Below are positions 9,410-19,868 of a DNA stretch of 64,000 nucleotides, in pieces (position 1 is the first letter of the stretch; every line of letters starts with the position of its first letter). The notes below the pieces were generated by a model. It saw only the letters and a list, made by a program, of their open reading frames with translations, ran no database searches and had not been told where the DNA came from. The position numbers and the translations under genes were made by a program. Origin of the DNA: Segetibacter sp. 3557_3 (GTDB lineage Bacteria > Bacteroidota > Bacteroidia > Chitinophagales > Chitinophagaceae); contig NZ_SMSK01000009.1 in assembly GCF_004354985.1 (NCBI RefSeq), forward strand, positions 184,275-248,274, in the 5' to 3' direction.

Positions 9410-10327
9410 TCACAGTTGCTCAACGTAAACCATCCCGATCAACCCACCAAGTGCCACGTTTAGCAGGAAGTTTTGATCATTGTTGGGGCCATTTGTTTTT
9501 ACCTGGCCATCCAAGTTAACGTCAGCCACATGGTATTGATTTGACTTTACAAGGGAGATCGAACCGCCCAGCCCGACATTCTGGATCATGTCCTGGTCGT
9601 TGAACGGGCCATTAAACTTAAGGTTGTTGTTTGAATTTGCATTTCCCGCGCGCATGGCCCATACCCCACCAACCTGGACTGTTGAAGTGTAAGTTTGATT
9701 GCAATAACTCTGCGATGCAGCGGTGGTAAAATCATGACTTGCATTTCCGCTGGTAAAATCAAGGGGTGATGGTGTTCGCACGGCCAGGTGATTGCGGTGC
9801 CTGATGGTAATATAATACGCTCCCCCACCCACTTCATTAAATTGAATACGGGTAGTAATTCCGTCCAGGTCTACCAATACCCCGTCTTTTCTTACAAAGG
9901 CTGCTCTTCGTACGGTGATACCCGGCAAAGCTGGACCAGTTAACTCAACCATTACCCAGTCCACGATTTCCGGGTGTTGGTCAAATAGTACAGGCAGCAC
10001 TTTTTCAGACCCAGGGTAATTTCCAAATGAACCCATATTATAAGGCTGATGTGTTGCATGGCTTTGAAGTATACGAAGTTCAATTAGCTTATTGGTCATG
10101 GTTCCGGCTGATGCCTGGTAAGCACCCTGCAAAAATACCTTGCCGCTAAATTCAACGGCCATCAGGGGTGGCGGCGGTAGTTGACCAATGGAATCGGGGC
10201 GCGTCTCCCCAACCGCCCTATTAGGGCTCGTACCCCTTTGTAGGACGGTCGTTCCTGTGACTACAGTAATGAATGCAGATGCAAATAAGGACAGTAGTAA
10301 ACAAATCGAGGGTAACCTTGGATTCAT
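9410..10327 (-). CDS. Small secreted protein with C-terminal dockerin-like repeats
   Basis: The start is placed at the ATG at 10327, which gives a signal peptide (MNPRLPSICLLLSLFASAF); a start 33 bases upstream would add a non-signal leader. The protein is 305 residues. The middle is beta-rich (FSGKVFLQGAYQ, VDWVMVELTG, ITVRRAAFVRKDG). The C-terminus has two related units around FNGPFNDQDMIQNVGLGG and DVNLDGQVKTNGPNNDQNFL. The D-x-N-x-D-G-x-V core matches calcium-binding dockerin/EF-like loops. Such ends normally close very large Bacteroidota surface proteins; here the unit stands almost alone. It may be a surface-anchored adhesin fragment or a free-standing module. Function is not known. Confidence 0.75.
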   Translation of the reverse strand: MNPRLPSICLLLSLFASAFITVVTGTTVLQRGTSPNRAVGETRPDSIGQLPPPPLMAVEFSGKVFLQGAYQASAGTMTNKLIELRILQSHATHQPYNMGSFGNYPGSEKVLPVLFDQHPEIVDWVMVELTGPALPGITVRRAAFVRKDGVLVDLDGITTRIQFNEVGGGAYYITIRHRNHLAVRTPSPLDFTSGNASHDFTTAASQSYCNQTYTSTVQVGGVWAMRAGNANSNNNLKFNGPFNDQDMIQNVGLGGSISLVKSNQYHVADVNLDGQVKTNGPNNDQNFLLNVALGGLIGMVYVEQL

Positions 10328-11401
10328 GATATTGGATTTCAAGCCTAATGGCAAGTCCAAACATCAACCCACCGCCAAGGCCACGATAAAACGCCATTTC
10401 GCCCAGATTATTGGTGGATGCAGCCATAAGATTTCTTGTGCTTGCTGGATGGAAAACCCCTTGTTTAACCAGAGGCTATGTTCCGCTGCCTTCTACAAGA
10501 GCATTGTGGAACATTTGGTGAAAGGAACTGCAGAACATTGCTGTTATAGCATGGGGTGTACCCACTTGATAATAGCCTCAATAAAACAGGATGACATAGC
10601 TTGAAGGGGGCGCAATATGGGGCTGCAAATCACAATTACAACATGGTTTAAACCGGTATATAGAAATGTTCGCTTTGTATTGAAAAGTGATCATTATAAT
10701 TTCTCTAACCCTGATCCGGTTAAACCAAAGAGGGAAGTCAGTGGGTATTTTTGTCTGAATCTCCAAAGCAGGAGCAGTAAATACTGGTTGATGGATCTTC
10801 CATCTTTGCGAAAATGGGCTTTAGTTGCTAATTCTGTGCTGGCGCATTGAAGCTGCAGATTAAGATGTTTCATCAGGGCCGCCTCAACCCTTGTTTACTG
10901 TTAAGCAGCAATGAGAATGCATGCGTTAGACAATAGTTAAAAGGGGAAGAAAGTGTGCCTTTGTCTTGATATAATCAGATGAAAATAATGGCAATTAAAA
11001 ACATCTTAAAATTTCCGCCTATAAAAATTCATTCATTAAAAGCCCCTGAAAATGGGGAATTATATCCCAAAAAAGTCCATTTATTGGTGTTCAGACACTA
11101 ATTTCGAATAACTTTCGTTTTTACAAGCTAATATCCAGCATTTCCCCCTTTTTCTAAACCCGTGTTGCTTACGAAAACAGCCCCCATTGTTTTTTGAAAA
11201 GATCCTCTGCCTCATCCATCCAAAATGGGATTGAGAAGGGCGAAGCCATAAAGGCTAACCATACTGTTATTAGAATTTGATGTTCAATTATCAATTTACG
11301 ATGTTCTGAAATTCAAATTATAATCACGAAAATGGGATAGCAGCGCAACGAATTTCCTGTTGCCATCATCTATTGTGCCAATCAACCACCTCAACGTTTA
11401 T
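10328..11401. other. One-kilobase gap upstream of the exopolysaccharide locus
   Basis: No gene is supported. Open frames at 10188-10604 and 10617-10850 lack protein-like character. From about 10,980 on the sequence is AT-rich with short G/C runs (for example cccctgaaaatgggg near 11043), as expected of a long leader or promoter region for the plus-strand polysaccharide genes. I could not identify a specific promoter. Confidence 0.4.
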
Positions 11402-12172
11402 ATGTCAACCTATATAAGGTATTGTTTTACCATCTCCATCCTGGCCCTTGTGCTAGCCTGCGGTACCTCCCGGAAAATAAATCACGACTATGTTTATTTT
11501 AATCGTGGTGCGGACACCGTAAATGCACAACAACAGGAAACCACGATACGACCAAATGACATCCTAAGCATCCAGGTGGCCAGTAAGACACTTAACCAGG
11601 AGCAGGCATCAATTTTCAATCTACCGAATAGTAATGGTGCTGCACAGGGTTACCGGGTAAGTCAGTCAGGGCTAATTGAATTTCCCGTCATCGGAAGTGT
11701 AAACGCATCCGGCCTCACCAGGGAACAACTCCAACAGCAACTTGCCCAAAAGCTCACCGACTACGTAAAAAATCCATCCGTTTTGGTGCGGTTACTTGAG
11801 TTTAAAGTAAATGTGCTTGGTGAAGTACGCCTGCCGGGAACCAAAAAGTTTACCGAGGACCGGGTAAGCATCATCGATGCACTCAGCGCCGCTGGTGATT
11901 TAACGGATTTCGGTAAACGGGACGATGTGACAATAATCCGTGAAGAAAATGGAAAACAGATATTTCACAAAGTGGATCTAAGAAATAAAGACATTTTTGA
12001 ATCTCCTGTTTACATCCTTCAGCCCAATGATGTCGTGTATGTAGGTCCTAACAAAAACAAATTAAAGAATCTAAGTGTTGATCCCGAAGCGCAGCGAAGA
12101 ACAAGTTTAATTTTTTCAATCGTGGGTGTCGTTATCAGCATAGGCACCCTCTTCATATTTGCATCTAACTAG
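11402..12172 (+). CDS. Wza-type polysaccharide export lipoprotein
   Basis: This forms the outer-membrane channel for exported polysaccharide. The start is put at the ATG at 11402, which yields a lipoprotein signal peptide with lipobox LVLAC; a start 42 bases upstream would bury it. The polysaccharide export (Poly_export) domain follows, with IRPNDILSIQV and YRVSQSGLIEFPVIGSV. A SLBB domain then covers VNVLGEVRLPGTKKF and the segment with IIDALSAAGDLTDFG. A hydrophobic segment near the C-terminus (FSIVGVVISIGTLFIF) would be the trans-envelope helix. At 256 residues it is shorter than E. coli Wza, which is usual in Bacteroidota. The gene ends 3 bases before the Wzc-like gene, so the two are translationally coupled. 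It opens the exopolysaccharide locus. Confidence 0.93.
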   Translation: MSTYIRYCFTISILALVLACGTSRKINHDYVYFNRGADTVNAQQQETTIRPNDILSIQVASKTLNQEQASIFNLPNSNGAAQGYRVSQSGLIEFPVIGSVNASGLTREQLQQQLAQKLTDYVKNPSVLVRLLEFKVNVLGEVRLPGTKKFTEDRVSIIDALSAAGDLTDFGKRDDVTIIREENGKQIFHKVDLRNKDIFESPVYILQPNDVVYVGPNKNKLKNLSVDPEAQRRTSLIFSIVGVVISIGTLFIFASN

Positions 12173-12175
12173 TTT

Positions 12176-14458
12176 ATGAACAAACAGGCTAACGGCTTAT
12201 TTGGGGAAGCAACCACCGACACTTCTGTAAGGGAATTATTTGCAAGATACCTTGCAAAATGGCCCATTTTCGTGGCATGCCTCGCTATATGTATCGGCAC
12301 CGGCCTCTTTTACGTGCGGTATACGGTACCAAAGTACCTTTCTACCACATCCTTTCTGATTAAGGGAGCAGAAGGCGGAACACCAAACTCCGCTGATATC
12401 ATCGAGATGGCGCTTAGTGGAAAAAGAGAAATAAACATCAACAATGAAATACTACTGATAGGTTCACCAGACTTGATGAGTCGCACCGTAGCAAAACACC
12501 AGTTCAATGTTGTTTATGTAAAGAAAGGCACGCTACTAAATGTAGAGATTTATAAAGACGCACCGTTTACTGTAACCGCGAAAAATCTGACGGATAGCAA
12601 CCGTTCCACTATTTTCAGTGTTGACGAAATACAGGAGTCCGGTGGCACCATTTCTTATGGAGAGGGTGATAAAAAACAAAACAAGGGATTTAAATGGCAA
12701 ACACCATTCGTTTTAAACAAGCAAACTTTTGTACTCTCACCAACAGGTCAAATTGTGCCGGGAGATGGCGATTACCTCGTCAGTTGGCTACCCATACAAC
12801 AGGTAACCGCTAGCCTGCTGGGAAATTTGAGCATTAAATCATACGACATCAAAACGAGTGTGATTGAATTATCGATAAAAACCGAAAATCTTCAGAAGGG
12901 AAAAGATATCCTCAACGCACTTTTTACCGAATTTAACCAGGCGGATATTGAAGAGCGGAAGCGGCTTTCTGTAACAACTGTTCAATTTATCGACGACCGG
13001 CTCCTGAATATTTCCGGTGAGCTTAAGGGGGTTGAAGGGAACCTTGAAAGCTACCAGGGAAGCAGGCAGATCATAGACATCAAAGGACAATCTGCCCAGT
13101 CACTTGAAAATGCCAACGAAGTTTCAAAAAGCATAAAGGATCTTGCCATCCAGCAGGGAGTTGTCCGTATGCTACGCGACTATTTTGCCAACCCGGCAAA
13201 CAGCGGCAAACTTGTCCCCTCCTCACTGGGACTGAATGATGGCACCCTCGCTTCGCTTATCGTTCAATATAACGAACTCCAGCTAAAGCGGGAACGGGAG
13301 ACACCTTTGGTTGCACCAAACAGCACGGTAATGCAGGATCTTAATGGTCAGCTTGCTAGTCTTAAAAGCAGCATCCAGGAAAGCCTGAACAACATCAGCA
13401 AAAACCTACAACTGCAACAAAATAGCTCACAACAACAAAACAGCCAATACCGGAACTTTCTCGCCTCCGTGCCACAGAGTGAACGGGTATTACAGGAAAT
13501 CAAAAGAAAACAGGGCATTACCGAAGGCTTATATCTTTACCTGCTACAAAAAAGGGAGGAAGCCGCTATATCCAGTACATCCTCCAGCGTTCCCCATTAT
13601 AAACAAATTACAATGGCTACCGGTTATGGACCTGTAGAGCCGAATGCCAGGAACATCATATTATATAGTTCACTGTTGGGCTTCTTTGTTGCTTTCGGAA
13701 TTATCTACGTTGGAAATCTATTTAATGATAAAGTTACTCGTAAAGAAATTGAGCAGCAACTGTCGATTCCTATTTTGGGAGAGATTACATATGTAAACAT
13801 GAAAAACAAACATGTAATCAATGTTTTAAGTCGTACACAGCTAGGGGAGCAACTCCGCAGCATTCGTACGAATCTTTCGTTTTTAAACCAGAGTCAACCT
13901 CCAAAAGTGATACTGGTTACTTCTTCCGTCGGTAGCGAAGGAAAAACTTTTGTGAGCTTGAATCTCGCAGCAGTGCTTGCGACACCAGGAAAAAAGGTAG
14001 CTCTCGTTGAATTGGATCTGCGAAAACCGTCAATGACAGAAACACTCCAATTACCCACTAAGTCAGGCATTACAGACTACCTTCAAGAAAAAACCGGGAT
14101 TTTGTCAGATTTGTTTCACGTTGTTGAAGGAGTCCCAACATTACACCTGTACCCTGCTGGGAACATTCCAGAAAATCCAGGAGATTTATTACTGAGTGCA
14201 AGAATTGAACAGCTACTTTTTGAACTCAAATCCACTTATGACTATGTAATTATTGACTCAGCGCCGGCCACACTTGTAAGTGATGCCTTTGTATTAGGGA
14301 AATATAGTGATGCGGTCTTATACGTTATACGTGAACTATTCACCTCCAAAAAACAACTTAAATTTATCGAGCAAATTGTTACCGACGGAAAGGTCATGAA
14401 TGTCGCTGCAATAATTAACGCCGCAAAACCTTCTCGTGAAAAGAATTACTACGCATAA
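12176..14458 (+). CDS. Wzc/GumC-type chain-length determinant with tyrosine-kinase-like ATPase domain
   Basis: An inner-membrane polysaccharide co-polymerase of 760 residues. The N-terminus has a Wzz domain with the first membrane helix at about 32-50. A long coiled-coil region (about 240-470) follows, then the second helix at about 500-520. The cytoplasmic domain is a BY-kinase-type ATPase: Walker A SSVGSEGKT (about 582-590), Walker A' ALVELDLRKPS, and Walker B-like YDYVIIDSAPA. The usual C-terminal tyrosine cluster is reduced to a YY near the end (REKNYYA), so autophosphorylation may be limited. Base composition changes visibly within this gene at about 13.7 kb, being AT-richer from there on. 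It works with the upstream Wza protein in export and length control. Confidence 0.93.
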   Translation: MNKQANGLFGEATTDTSVRELFARYLAKWPIFVACLAICIGTGLFYVRYTVPKYLSTTSFLIKGAEGGTPNSADIIEMALSGKREININNEILLIGSPDLMSRTVAKHQFNVVYVKKGTLLNVEIYKDAPFTVTAKNLTDSNRSTIFSVDEIQESGGTISYGEGDKKQNKGFKWQTPFVLNKQTFVLSPTGQIVPGDGDYLVSWLPIQQVTASLLGNLSIKSYDIKTSVIELSIKTENLQKGKDILNALFTEFNQADIEERKRLSVTTVQFIDDRLLNISGELKGVEGNLESYQGSRQIIDIKGQSAQSLENANEVSKSIKDLAIQQGVVRMLRDYFANPANSGKLVPSSLGLNDGTLASLIVQYNELQLKRERETPLVAPNSTVMQDLNGQLASLKSSIQESLNNISKNLQLQQNSSQQQNSQYRNFLASVPQSERVLQEIKRKQGITEGLYLYLLQKREEAAISSTSSSVPHYKQITMATGYGPVEPNARNIILYSSLLGFFVAFGIIYVGNLFNDKVTRKEIEQQLSIPILGEITYVNMKNKHVINVLSRTQLGEQLRSIRTNLSFLNQSQPPKVILVTSSVGSEGKTFVSLNLAAVLATPGKKVALVELDLRKPSMTETLQLPTKSGITDYLQEKTGILSDLFHVVEGVPTLHLYPAGNIPENPGDLLLSARIEQLLFELKSTYDYVIIDSAPATLVSDAFVLGKYSDAVLYVIRELFTSKKQLKFIEQIVTDGKVMNVAAIINAAKPSREKNYYA

Positions 14459-14562
14459 AATAAGCATTGTAAAATCGAAATGGACTTACCTAATCAGAGC
14501 TATATATTAGTTGAAGAATGTGCATCGACTACCAAACGAATTAGACGTTATAATTAAAGTCT

Positions 14563-15867
14563 TTGAAATTGCTTAAGCAAGAAACAAAAAATTTATTAAG
14601 TAACATCAAGCTTGTCAAATTACTTGAGTGGGGTAAACTCGTGTCTATAACAGGCTCGGCTCAGCTTCTTATACAAGCATTTGGCCTTTTAAGTGGCATA
14701 TTGGTAATACGATTACTTCCAACGAAAGAATATGCTCTTTACACTTTAGCAAACACAATGTTAGGCACGATGATCATTTTTGCAGACGGGGGTATCAGTA
14801 CAGGCATTACAGCGCATGGAGGAAAAGTTTGGTTGGATCGGCAGAAATTGGGCGCAGTTTTGGCGACGGGGCTTGATTTGCGACGGAAGTTTTCGATTAT
14901 CAGTTTAAGTGTGTCAGTACCGGTGCTAGTGTATCTTCTCCTGCATCATGACGCGTCTTGGATGACTTCAATCTTTATCGTTTCTTCATTGGTCCTAGGT
15001 TTTTTTGCAGCTTTGTCTGACTCACTGCTGGAAATTATTCCTAGACTCCATCAGGAAATCATTCCATTACAGAAAAATCAATTAATTGTCGGAATTTGGC
15101 GTTTAGTATTGTCGGTGTTGTTAGTCATTGTATTTCCTTGGGCATTCATTGCAATTCTAGCAGCAGCCGTCCCTAGGATTTACGGCAACATACAATTACG
15201 TAAAATCGCTATGGGCTTTGTGGATGAAGCAAAGCCAGATACTAGAATTCGAGGTGAAATACTCGGTATTGTTAAACGAACCATGCCGGGGCTTATATAT
15301 TACTGTGTTTCCACTCAACTAACTATTTGGTTCCTTTCCATTATGGGGAGCACAACATCGATAGCGCAAATAGGTGCATTGGGGAGGGTAGTGATGTTGT
15401 TAAACATTTTTGGCGTGACATTTACAACTATTTTGATACCTAGATTTGCTAGACTATCAGAAGAAAGCGGACAAGTAGCAAAACGATTCATCTTGATAGT
15501 CTTATTGTTTGTCTCAGTTTGCATAATCTTTATAGGAGCAACCTATGTATTCTCCAACCAAATCTTGTGGGTTTTAGGTCCAGCTTATAAAACTATGAAT
15601 TACGAATTGCTGCTATACCTGTTTGGCTCGTGTGTTTTTCTTTGCACAGGCTTTATCTATAATTTAATTTCAAGCAGAGGTTTAGTTCTAAATCCACTCA
15701 TATATATTACTTTTAGTTTAGTTGCGATAGTAACTGGAGTTCTAATTTTTGATATTTCCACACTAATAGGAGTCCTTTATTTTAATCTTTATGTCTCATT
15801 AATTCAATTGTTGATGTATATCACGTATTCATACGTTAAAATCATTAAAACAAGAAAACTTACCTGA
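14563..15867 (+). CDS. Wzx-type polysaccharide flippase (MATE/MVF-like membrane protein)
   Basis: A 434-residue protein with about 12 predicted membrane helices, typical of Wzx flippases that move lipid-linked repeat units across the inner membrane. The N-terminal motif (ITGSAQLLIQAFGLLSGILVIRLLPTKEYALY, read in parts) matches the family. The start is a TTG at 14563; no upstream or nearby ATG gives a better N-terminus. It is preceded by 104 AT-rich bases. This gene begins the clearly AT-rich part of the locus, consistent with exchange of the repeat-unit-specific genes. Confidence 0.88.
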   Translation: MKLLKQETKNLLSNIKLVKLLEWGKLVSITGSAQLLIQAFGLLSGILVIRLLPTKEYALYTLANTMLGTMIIFADGGISTGITAHGGKVWLDRQKLGAVLATGLDLRRKFSIISLSVSVPVLVYLLLHHDASWMTSIFIVSSLVLGFFAALSDSLLEIIPRLHQEIIPLQKNQLIVGIWRLVLSVLLVIVFPWAFIAILAAAVPRIYGNIQLRKIAMGFVDEAKPDTRIRGEILGIVKRTMPGLIYYCVSTQLTIWFLSIMGSTTSIAQIGALGRVVMLLNIFGVTFTTILIPRFARLSEESGQVAKRFILIVLLFVSVCIIFIGATYVFSNQILWVLGPAYKTMNYELLLYLFGSCVFLCTGFIYNLISSRGLVLNPLIYITFSLVAIVTGVLIFDISTLIGVLYFNLYVSLIQLLMYITYSYVKIIKTRKLT

Positions 15868-15896
15868 CCGTCAGGGTAATTATAATATTGAACCAG

Positions 15897-16874
15897 ATGT
15901 CAGATAAAATACTATTTAGCATAGGAATTCCTGCGTATAAAAGTAAATTTCTAAAAGAGTGTATCGATAGCATACTAACGCAAACCTGTGAAGAATTCGA
16001 ACTTATTATTATAAATGACTTTTCGCCAGACCCTATTGATGAAATCGTTGCAGCTTATCAAGATAGGAGAATTCGATACTTTAAAAATCAAAAGAACATT
16101 GGCGCGGAAGGGGTGGTTGATAATTGGAACAGATGTTTAAGCCTTGCTTCAGGGGATTTTTTCGTACTAATGGGGGATGATGACTCTATGCAGAAGAATT
16201 ACCTTGAAGAATTTCAGAAACTCATTTTGAAATATCCAAAACTAGATGTATATCACTGCCGCTCCAAGTATATCGATGAGGCCTCTGTTGCTTTTGGCTT
16301 AAGTCAGTCCTGCCCGGAATATGAAACTACGCATAACTATCTTTGGCATTGTTTCAGTTCAAAACGAGATCAATTTGTCTCAGACTTCGTTTATCGTTCA
16401 AGCGTTTTAAAAGAAAAAAACGGGTTTTATAAGATGCCTTTAGCATGGACAAGTGACTTTCTAACCGCATTCATTATGAGTGGCGATAAAGGAATTGCTT
16501 ATATACACCTTGCGTTATTAAATTATAGATTTTCTTCTTATAACATAACTGCCACCGGCAGTTTAGACCTTAAAAGGCAAGCAACAATCTCTTTTGAAAA
16601 TTGGGTTAGGAATTTTCTAAAAGACCTGCCCAATAATGAAGAAGATAGAATTATATATCCCCTTCTTCGACAAGCTTTTAATAAGGCTTGCAGAGAGCAC
16701 AAAAGGAACTTTATCCGCCAGAACTTTCAGGTTAATGGCATATCTGGGCTGATGCATATTCTCACCAATAAAAGATCATATCAACTTAATCTGAAAGACA
16801 TAATTGATACCATTGCAATCGCATTGATAAACCATTTGGTTGAGCAAAAGAAAACGGATTTAAATGAATTGTAA
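15897..16874 (+). CDS. GT2-family glycosyltransferase
   Basis: A GT-A-fold enzyme expected to add a sugar from a nucleotide donor to the growing lipid-linked repeat unit. The N-terminus reads FSIGIPAYKSKFLKECIDSIL, followed by ELIIINDFSPDP and the metal-binding acidic motif MGDDDSM near residue 95. It is 325 residues from the ATG at 15897; a TTG nine bases upstream is an alternative start. It has no membrane segment. The start lies 29 bases after the flippase stop. The sugar and linkage are unknown. Confidence 0.88.
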   Translation: MSDKILFSIGIPAYKSKFLKECIDSILTQTCEEFELIIINDFSPDPIDEIVAAYQDRRIRYFKNQKNIGAEGVVDNWNRCLSLASGDFFVLMGDDDSMQKNYLEEFQKLILKYPKLDVYHCRSKYIDEASVAFGLSQSCPEYETTHNYLWHCFSSKRDQFVSDFVYRSSVLKEKNGFYKMPLAWTSDFLTAFIMSGDKGIAYIHLALLNYRFSSYNITATGSLDLKRQATISFENWVRNFLKDLPNNEEDRIIYPLLRQAFNKACREHKRNFIRQNFQVNGISGLMHILTNKRSYQLNLKDIIDTIAIALINHLVEQKKTDLNEL

Positions 16875-17098
16875 ACCGATCCTTCTCAACTTAGCTAATT
16901 GGTGTTGATTTAACAAGTGACTAAGCGACTTTGGATACGCCCGATTATAAGTAAAAACGGTTGAGGCTAGGCGTGATGGTAACCCAAATTGAACATGAAT
17001 GGTTGTTAGCGTTGGTTGCCTCTGGTTCCCTTCCTTGTATAATTACGACGATGGCTTAAAATGAGATACCAGTTGATGCAGCCCGATAAGAATATATT

Positions 17099-18124
17099 AT
17101 GACGAGTTTTCCACAATATTCGAATACAAAGAAAATAATTGTTCTTACACCAGTCAAAAATGAGGCATGGATTTTAGATCGTTTTTTACAGGTGTGTAGT
17201 AGATTTGCGGACCACATCCTTATAGCAGACCAGAAATCAACAGACGGATCAATTGAGTTGTACTCAAAGTATTCAAAAGTTACACTTTTGATTAATAATG
17301 ATCCAGATTATGATGAAGCAACCAGGCAGATGTTACTCATCACCACTGCACGTCAGCAATTCGGCATCGGCAATATCTTACTAGCCATAGATGCAGATGA
17401 GCTTTTGGCTGCCAATGCAATTTACACTTCCGATTGGGAAAGAATGCTGAGAGCTCAGCCGGGAACAATACTTTATTTTGAAAAGCCTACGTTATATAAA
17501 AGCACAAACAATGTTATACGTTACGATGGGGGAGGATGGCCATTGGGCTATGTAGATGATGGAGCAATTCACACTCCTGCCGAAATTCATAGTACGAGAA
17601 TTCCTACACCAAACTACGCTACCAAACTATATTTAGACGAAATCAAATTTATTCATTACGCCTTGGTTAGATTAGATGCGCAAGCATCTAAGCAGAGAAT
17701 GTATAGCATGGTCGAAAATATAAAAGGAACTAAAAGCTTACGCTTGCGAATAAAAGCTTACAATTCGTCGCTCGACTTTACAAATGAAGGGGACAGACAT
17801 GAAACTCCAAATACATCTTGGTTTATTGGATGGGAAAAAGAAGGTATAGACATGCACACAATCCCTACCTCTGCCTATTACTGGTACGATTACGAGGGGT
17901 TAAAACTATTTCGTAAATATGGCGTGAAACGTTTTGCGCTCGACGACATCTGGAACTTTGATTGGGAAGGTCTTCGTTTAGCAGCAATAAAAGAGAACTA
18001 TCCATTTACTCCCGAGGCCCCAATCAAAAACCCCAGGCCTTTAACAAGGAAACTTATCGCGTTTATTTTGACAAATATAAATCAAGTTTTATCGGCTTGT
18101 AAAAAATTAAGACAACTAAGGTAA
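17099..18124 (+). CDS. GT2-like glycosyltransferase
   Basis: 341 residues. The GT-A nucleotide-sugar fold is shown by KIIVLTPVKNEAWILDRFL, HILIADQKSTDGS and the metal site LAIDADELLA near residue 100. The C-terminal half (NIKGTKSLRLRIKAYN, YYWYDYEGLKLFRKYG) is particular to this protein group. A short hydrophobic helix near the end (KLIAFILTNINQVLSA) may attach it to the membrane. The 224-base gap before it contains no recognisable gene. Donor and acceptor are unknown. Confidence 0.82.
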   Translation: MTSFPQYSNTKKIIVLTPVKNEAWILDRFLQVCSRFADHILIADQKSTDGSIELYSKYSKVTLLINNDPDYDEATRQMLLITTARQQFGIGNILLAIDADELLAANAIYTSDWERMLRAQPGTILYFEKPTLYKSTNNVIRYDGGGWPLGYVDDGAIHTPAEIHSTRIPTPNYATKLYLDEIKFIHYALVRLDAQASKQRMYSMVENIKGTKSLRLRIKAYNSSLDFTNEGDRHETPNTSWFIGWEKEGIDMHTIPTSAYYWYDYEGLKLFRKYGVKRFALDDIWNFDWEGLRLAAIKENYPFTPEAPIKNPRPLTRKLIAFILTNINQVLSACKKLRQLR

Positions 18125-18626
18125 TTGTTATGAAGAAGTTGAGCGGCTACATGATATATGCAGATAATGGTAATATTTCTGATGTATTGTTAAGTTTTTG
18201 AAAACATGTGGACAGCCATTGTTCGAGGGATCACCTTGCAATTTCCTTTATAAAATTACAGTAGTGTATTTCTGACGCGTCTAGACCAGAATTGCATTAA
18301 GTTAATTGGAAAACAGCCCTTTCAACATTCGTATTTTTGTAATCCAATACCGAAAGATAAGGCATCCGATGACATTGCCACTTTGTAGAACATTCCTACA
18401 AACAGTACAATTGCGTGAACACCTTTGAAAGTGGATCTTCTTAGATATTTGACGAAGAGACCTCAACAAAATACGAAGTTATTAGACTCATGTATAAGCA
18501 TCTATCTACAAAGAAGATCAATTTGTAAGCAAGTACAAACTAAGATAAAGGGTTTAATTGTTATCGGTCACCAGTTTTGACGTTAAAAAACTTTAAGATA
18601 CATACTCAAGTAATTTTTTTATTGCA
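18125..18626. other. 500-base gap inside the polysaccharide locus
   Basis: Strongly AT-rich with many stops in every frame and no gene, RNA or hairpin that I can support. It could be the remains of a lost gene or carry an internal promoter; the sequence does not decide. Confidence 0.4.
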
Positions 18627-19868
18627 ATGAAAGTTGGATTTTATTTTGATGCATGCCATATACTGGATTTCTCGAACGAAAAGTTTGAAAGAGGAGAACT
18701 TGGTGTAAGTGGAACAGATTCGTCCTTTTTACGAGTAGTTAGAGAGTTGGCAAAAAGACCCCAGTTCGACGTGCACTTGTTTGCTAATGGAATTACGTCC
18801 TTCTCTAGTGTGAACTTAATTGCAGTTTCAGGAATAGATCAGGCAATAGAGTCTAGCAAAAAAGTGAACGTTGAAGTCTTGATTCTAAATGATCTTAAAA
18901 ACCGAGAAAGAACTGAGCTTATGCTTTCGAAAGCTGAACTACTAGGCGTGAGTTTAGTGATTTGGGCACATAATCCTGTTGAAACTTTGGATAGCTACTC
19001 GAAAAGTATTGCTGTCAGAAAAATAATTTACGTCGAAACTTTTGACTTGCACCAAACAAGACATAAAAGCGGGTTCTATAAAGGTGTGGTAATTCCAAAT
19101 GGAATAGAAAAAGATGTTTATGTAAAAAAAGAGATAGAACTACCTAATAGCTTAGACGTTCTGTACTTAGGCTCTTTGACTCCAAGCAAAGGTTTTCATC
19201 ACTTGGCTAAAGCTTGGAAAACAATATTAAAAGAGATACCGGAGGCACGATTAATAGTAATCGGGAGTGGTAAGTTATATAACAATCATGCAAAGTTAGG
19301 CCACCTTGGGATCGCTGAAGATAGATATGAACTCGAACTTGCGCCTTACATCGGAAGCGAGAAACAAGATCTTAAAACTAATCGAATCGAATGCTTTGGA
19401 CTCTTAAACAGAAATGAAGTTATTGAACTCATCAACAAATGCAAAGTAGCTTGTATAAACCCAAACACTTGGGGCTCCTTAGAAAGTTGCAGTGTGAGTT
19501 CATTGGAAATACAGTTGTCCGGGGTGCCGATTGTAGCAGGAAAGGCAGGTGGCAACCTAAACACTATTTTAAATAACAAAACAGGATTACTGGTTGAAAA
19601 TCCGGATAGAAACCTACCCAAAGCCATAATAAGGTTATTACGAGACGATGAACTAAACCTGGAGATGAGAAAAGCGGCTCGCGCATACATCTTACAAAAG
19701 TACGAGTTAAATTCTGTAATTAATCTATGGGTAGACTTCCTCGTGAAATTAAAACAAGGTCAAGAGTTTAAGTTCCCACAAATAACATCTGAAGTTGCAA
19801 GCCCTAAACTATACATAAAGGAGGCAATAAGATTAGGCAATAGGATACTCGGAAGAAAATTTTACTAA
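18627..19868 (+). CDS. GT4-like (GT-B fold) glycosyltransferase
   Basis: 413 residues with the two-domain GT-B arrangement. An N-terminal acceptor domain starts MKVGFYFDACHILDFS. The linker carries VVIPNGIEKDVY. The C-terminal donor domain has LDVLYLGSLTPSKGFHHLAKAW, then ARLIVIGSG, and ends in the donor-binding region SSLEIQLSGVPIVAGKAGGN. The classic E-x7-E is altered at its first position (CSVSSLEIQLSG). The N-terminal GTDSSFLRVVRELA resembles enzymes that handle several sugar nucleotides. No membrane segment was found. It is preceded and followed by unusually long intergenic spaces for an operon. Confidence 0.85.
   Translation: MKVGFYFDACHILDFSNEKFERGELGVSGTDSSFLRVVRELAKRPQFDVHLFANGITSFSSVNLIAVSGIDQAIESSKKVNVEVLILNDLKNRERTELMLSKAELLGVSLVIWAHNPVETLDSYSKSIAVRKIIYVETFDLHQTRHKSGFYKGVVIPNGIEKDVYVKKEIELPNSLDVLYLGSLTPSKGFHHLAKAWKTILKEIPEARLIVIGSGKLYNNHAKLGHLGIAEDRYELELAPYIGSEKQDLKTNRIECFGLLNRNEVIELINKCKVACINPNTWGSLESCSVSSLEIQLSGVPIVAGKAGGNLNTILNNKTGLLVENPDRNLPKAIIRLLRDDELNLEMRKAARAYILQKYELNSVINLWVDFLVKLKQGQEFKFPQITSEVASPKLYIKEAIRLGNRILGRKFY

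Noticed and set aside
16980..17060. Short open frame starting MVTQIEHEW in the gap before a GT2 gene
   Set aside because: Only about 28 codons, with no similarity that I can recognise.
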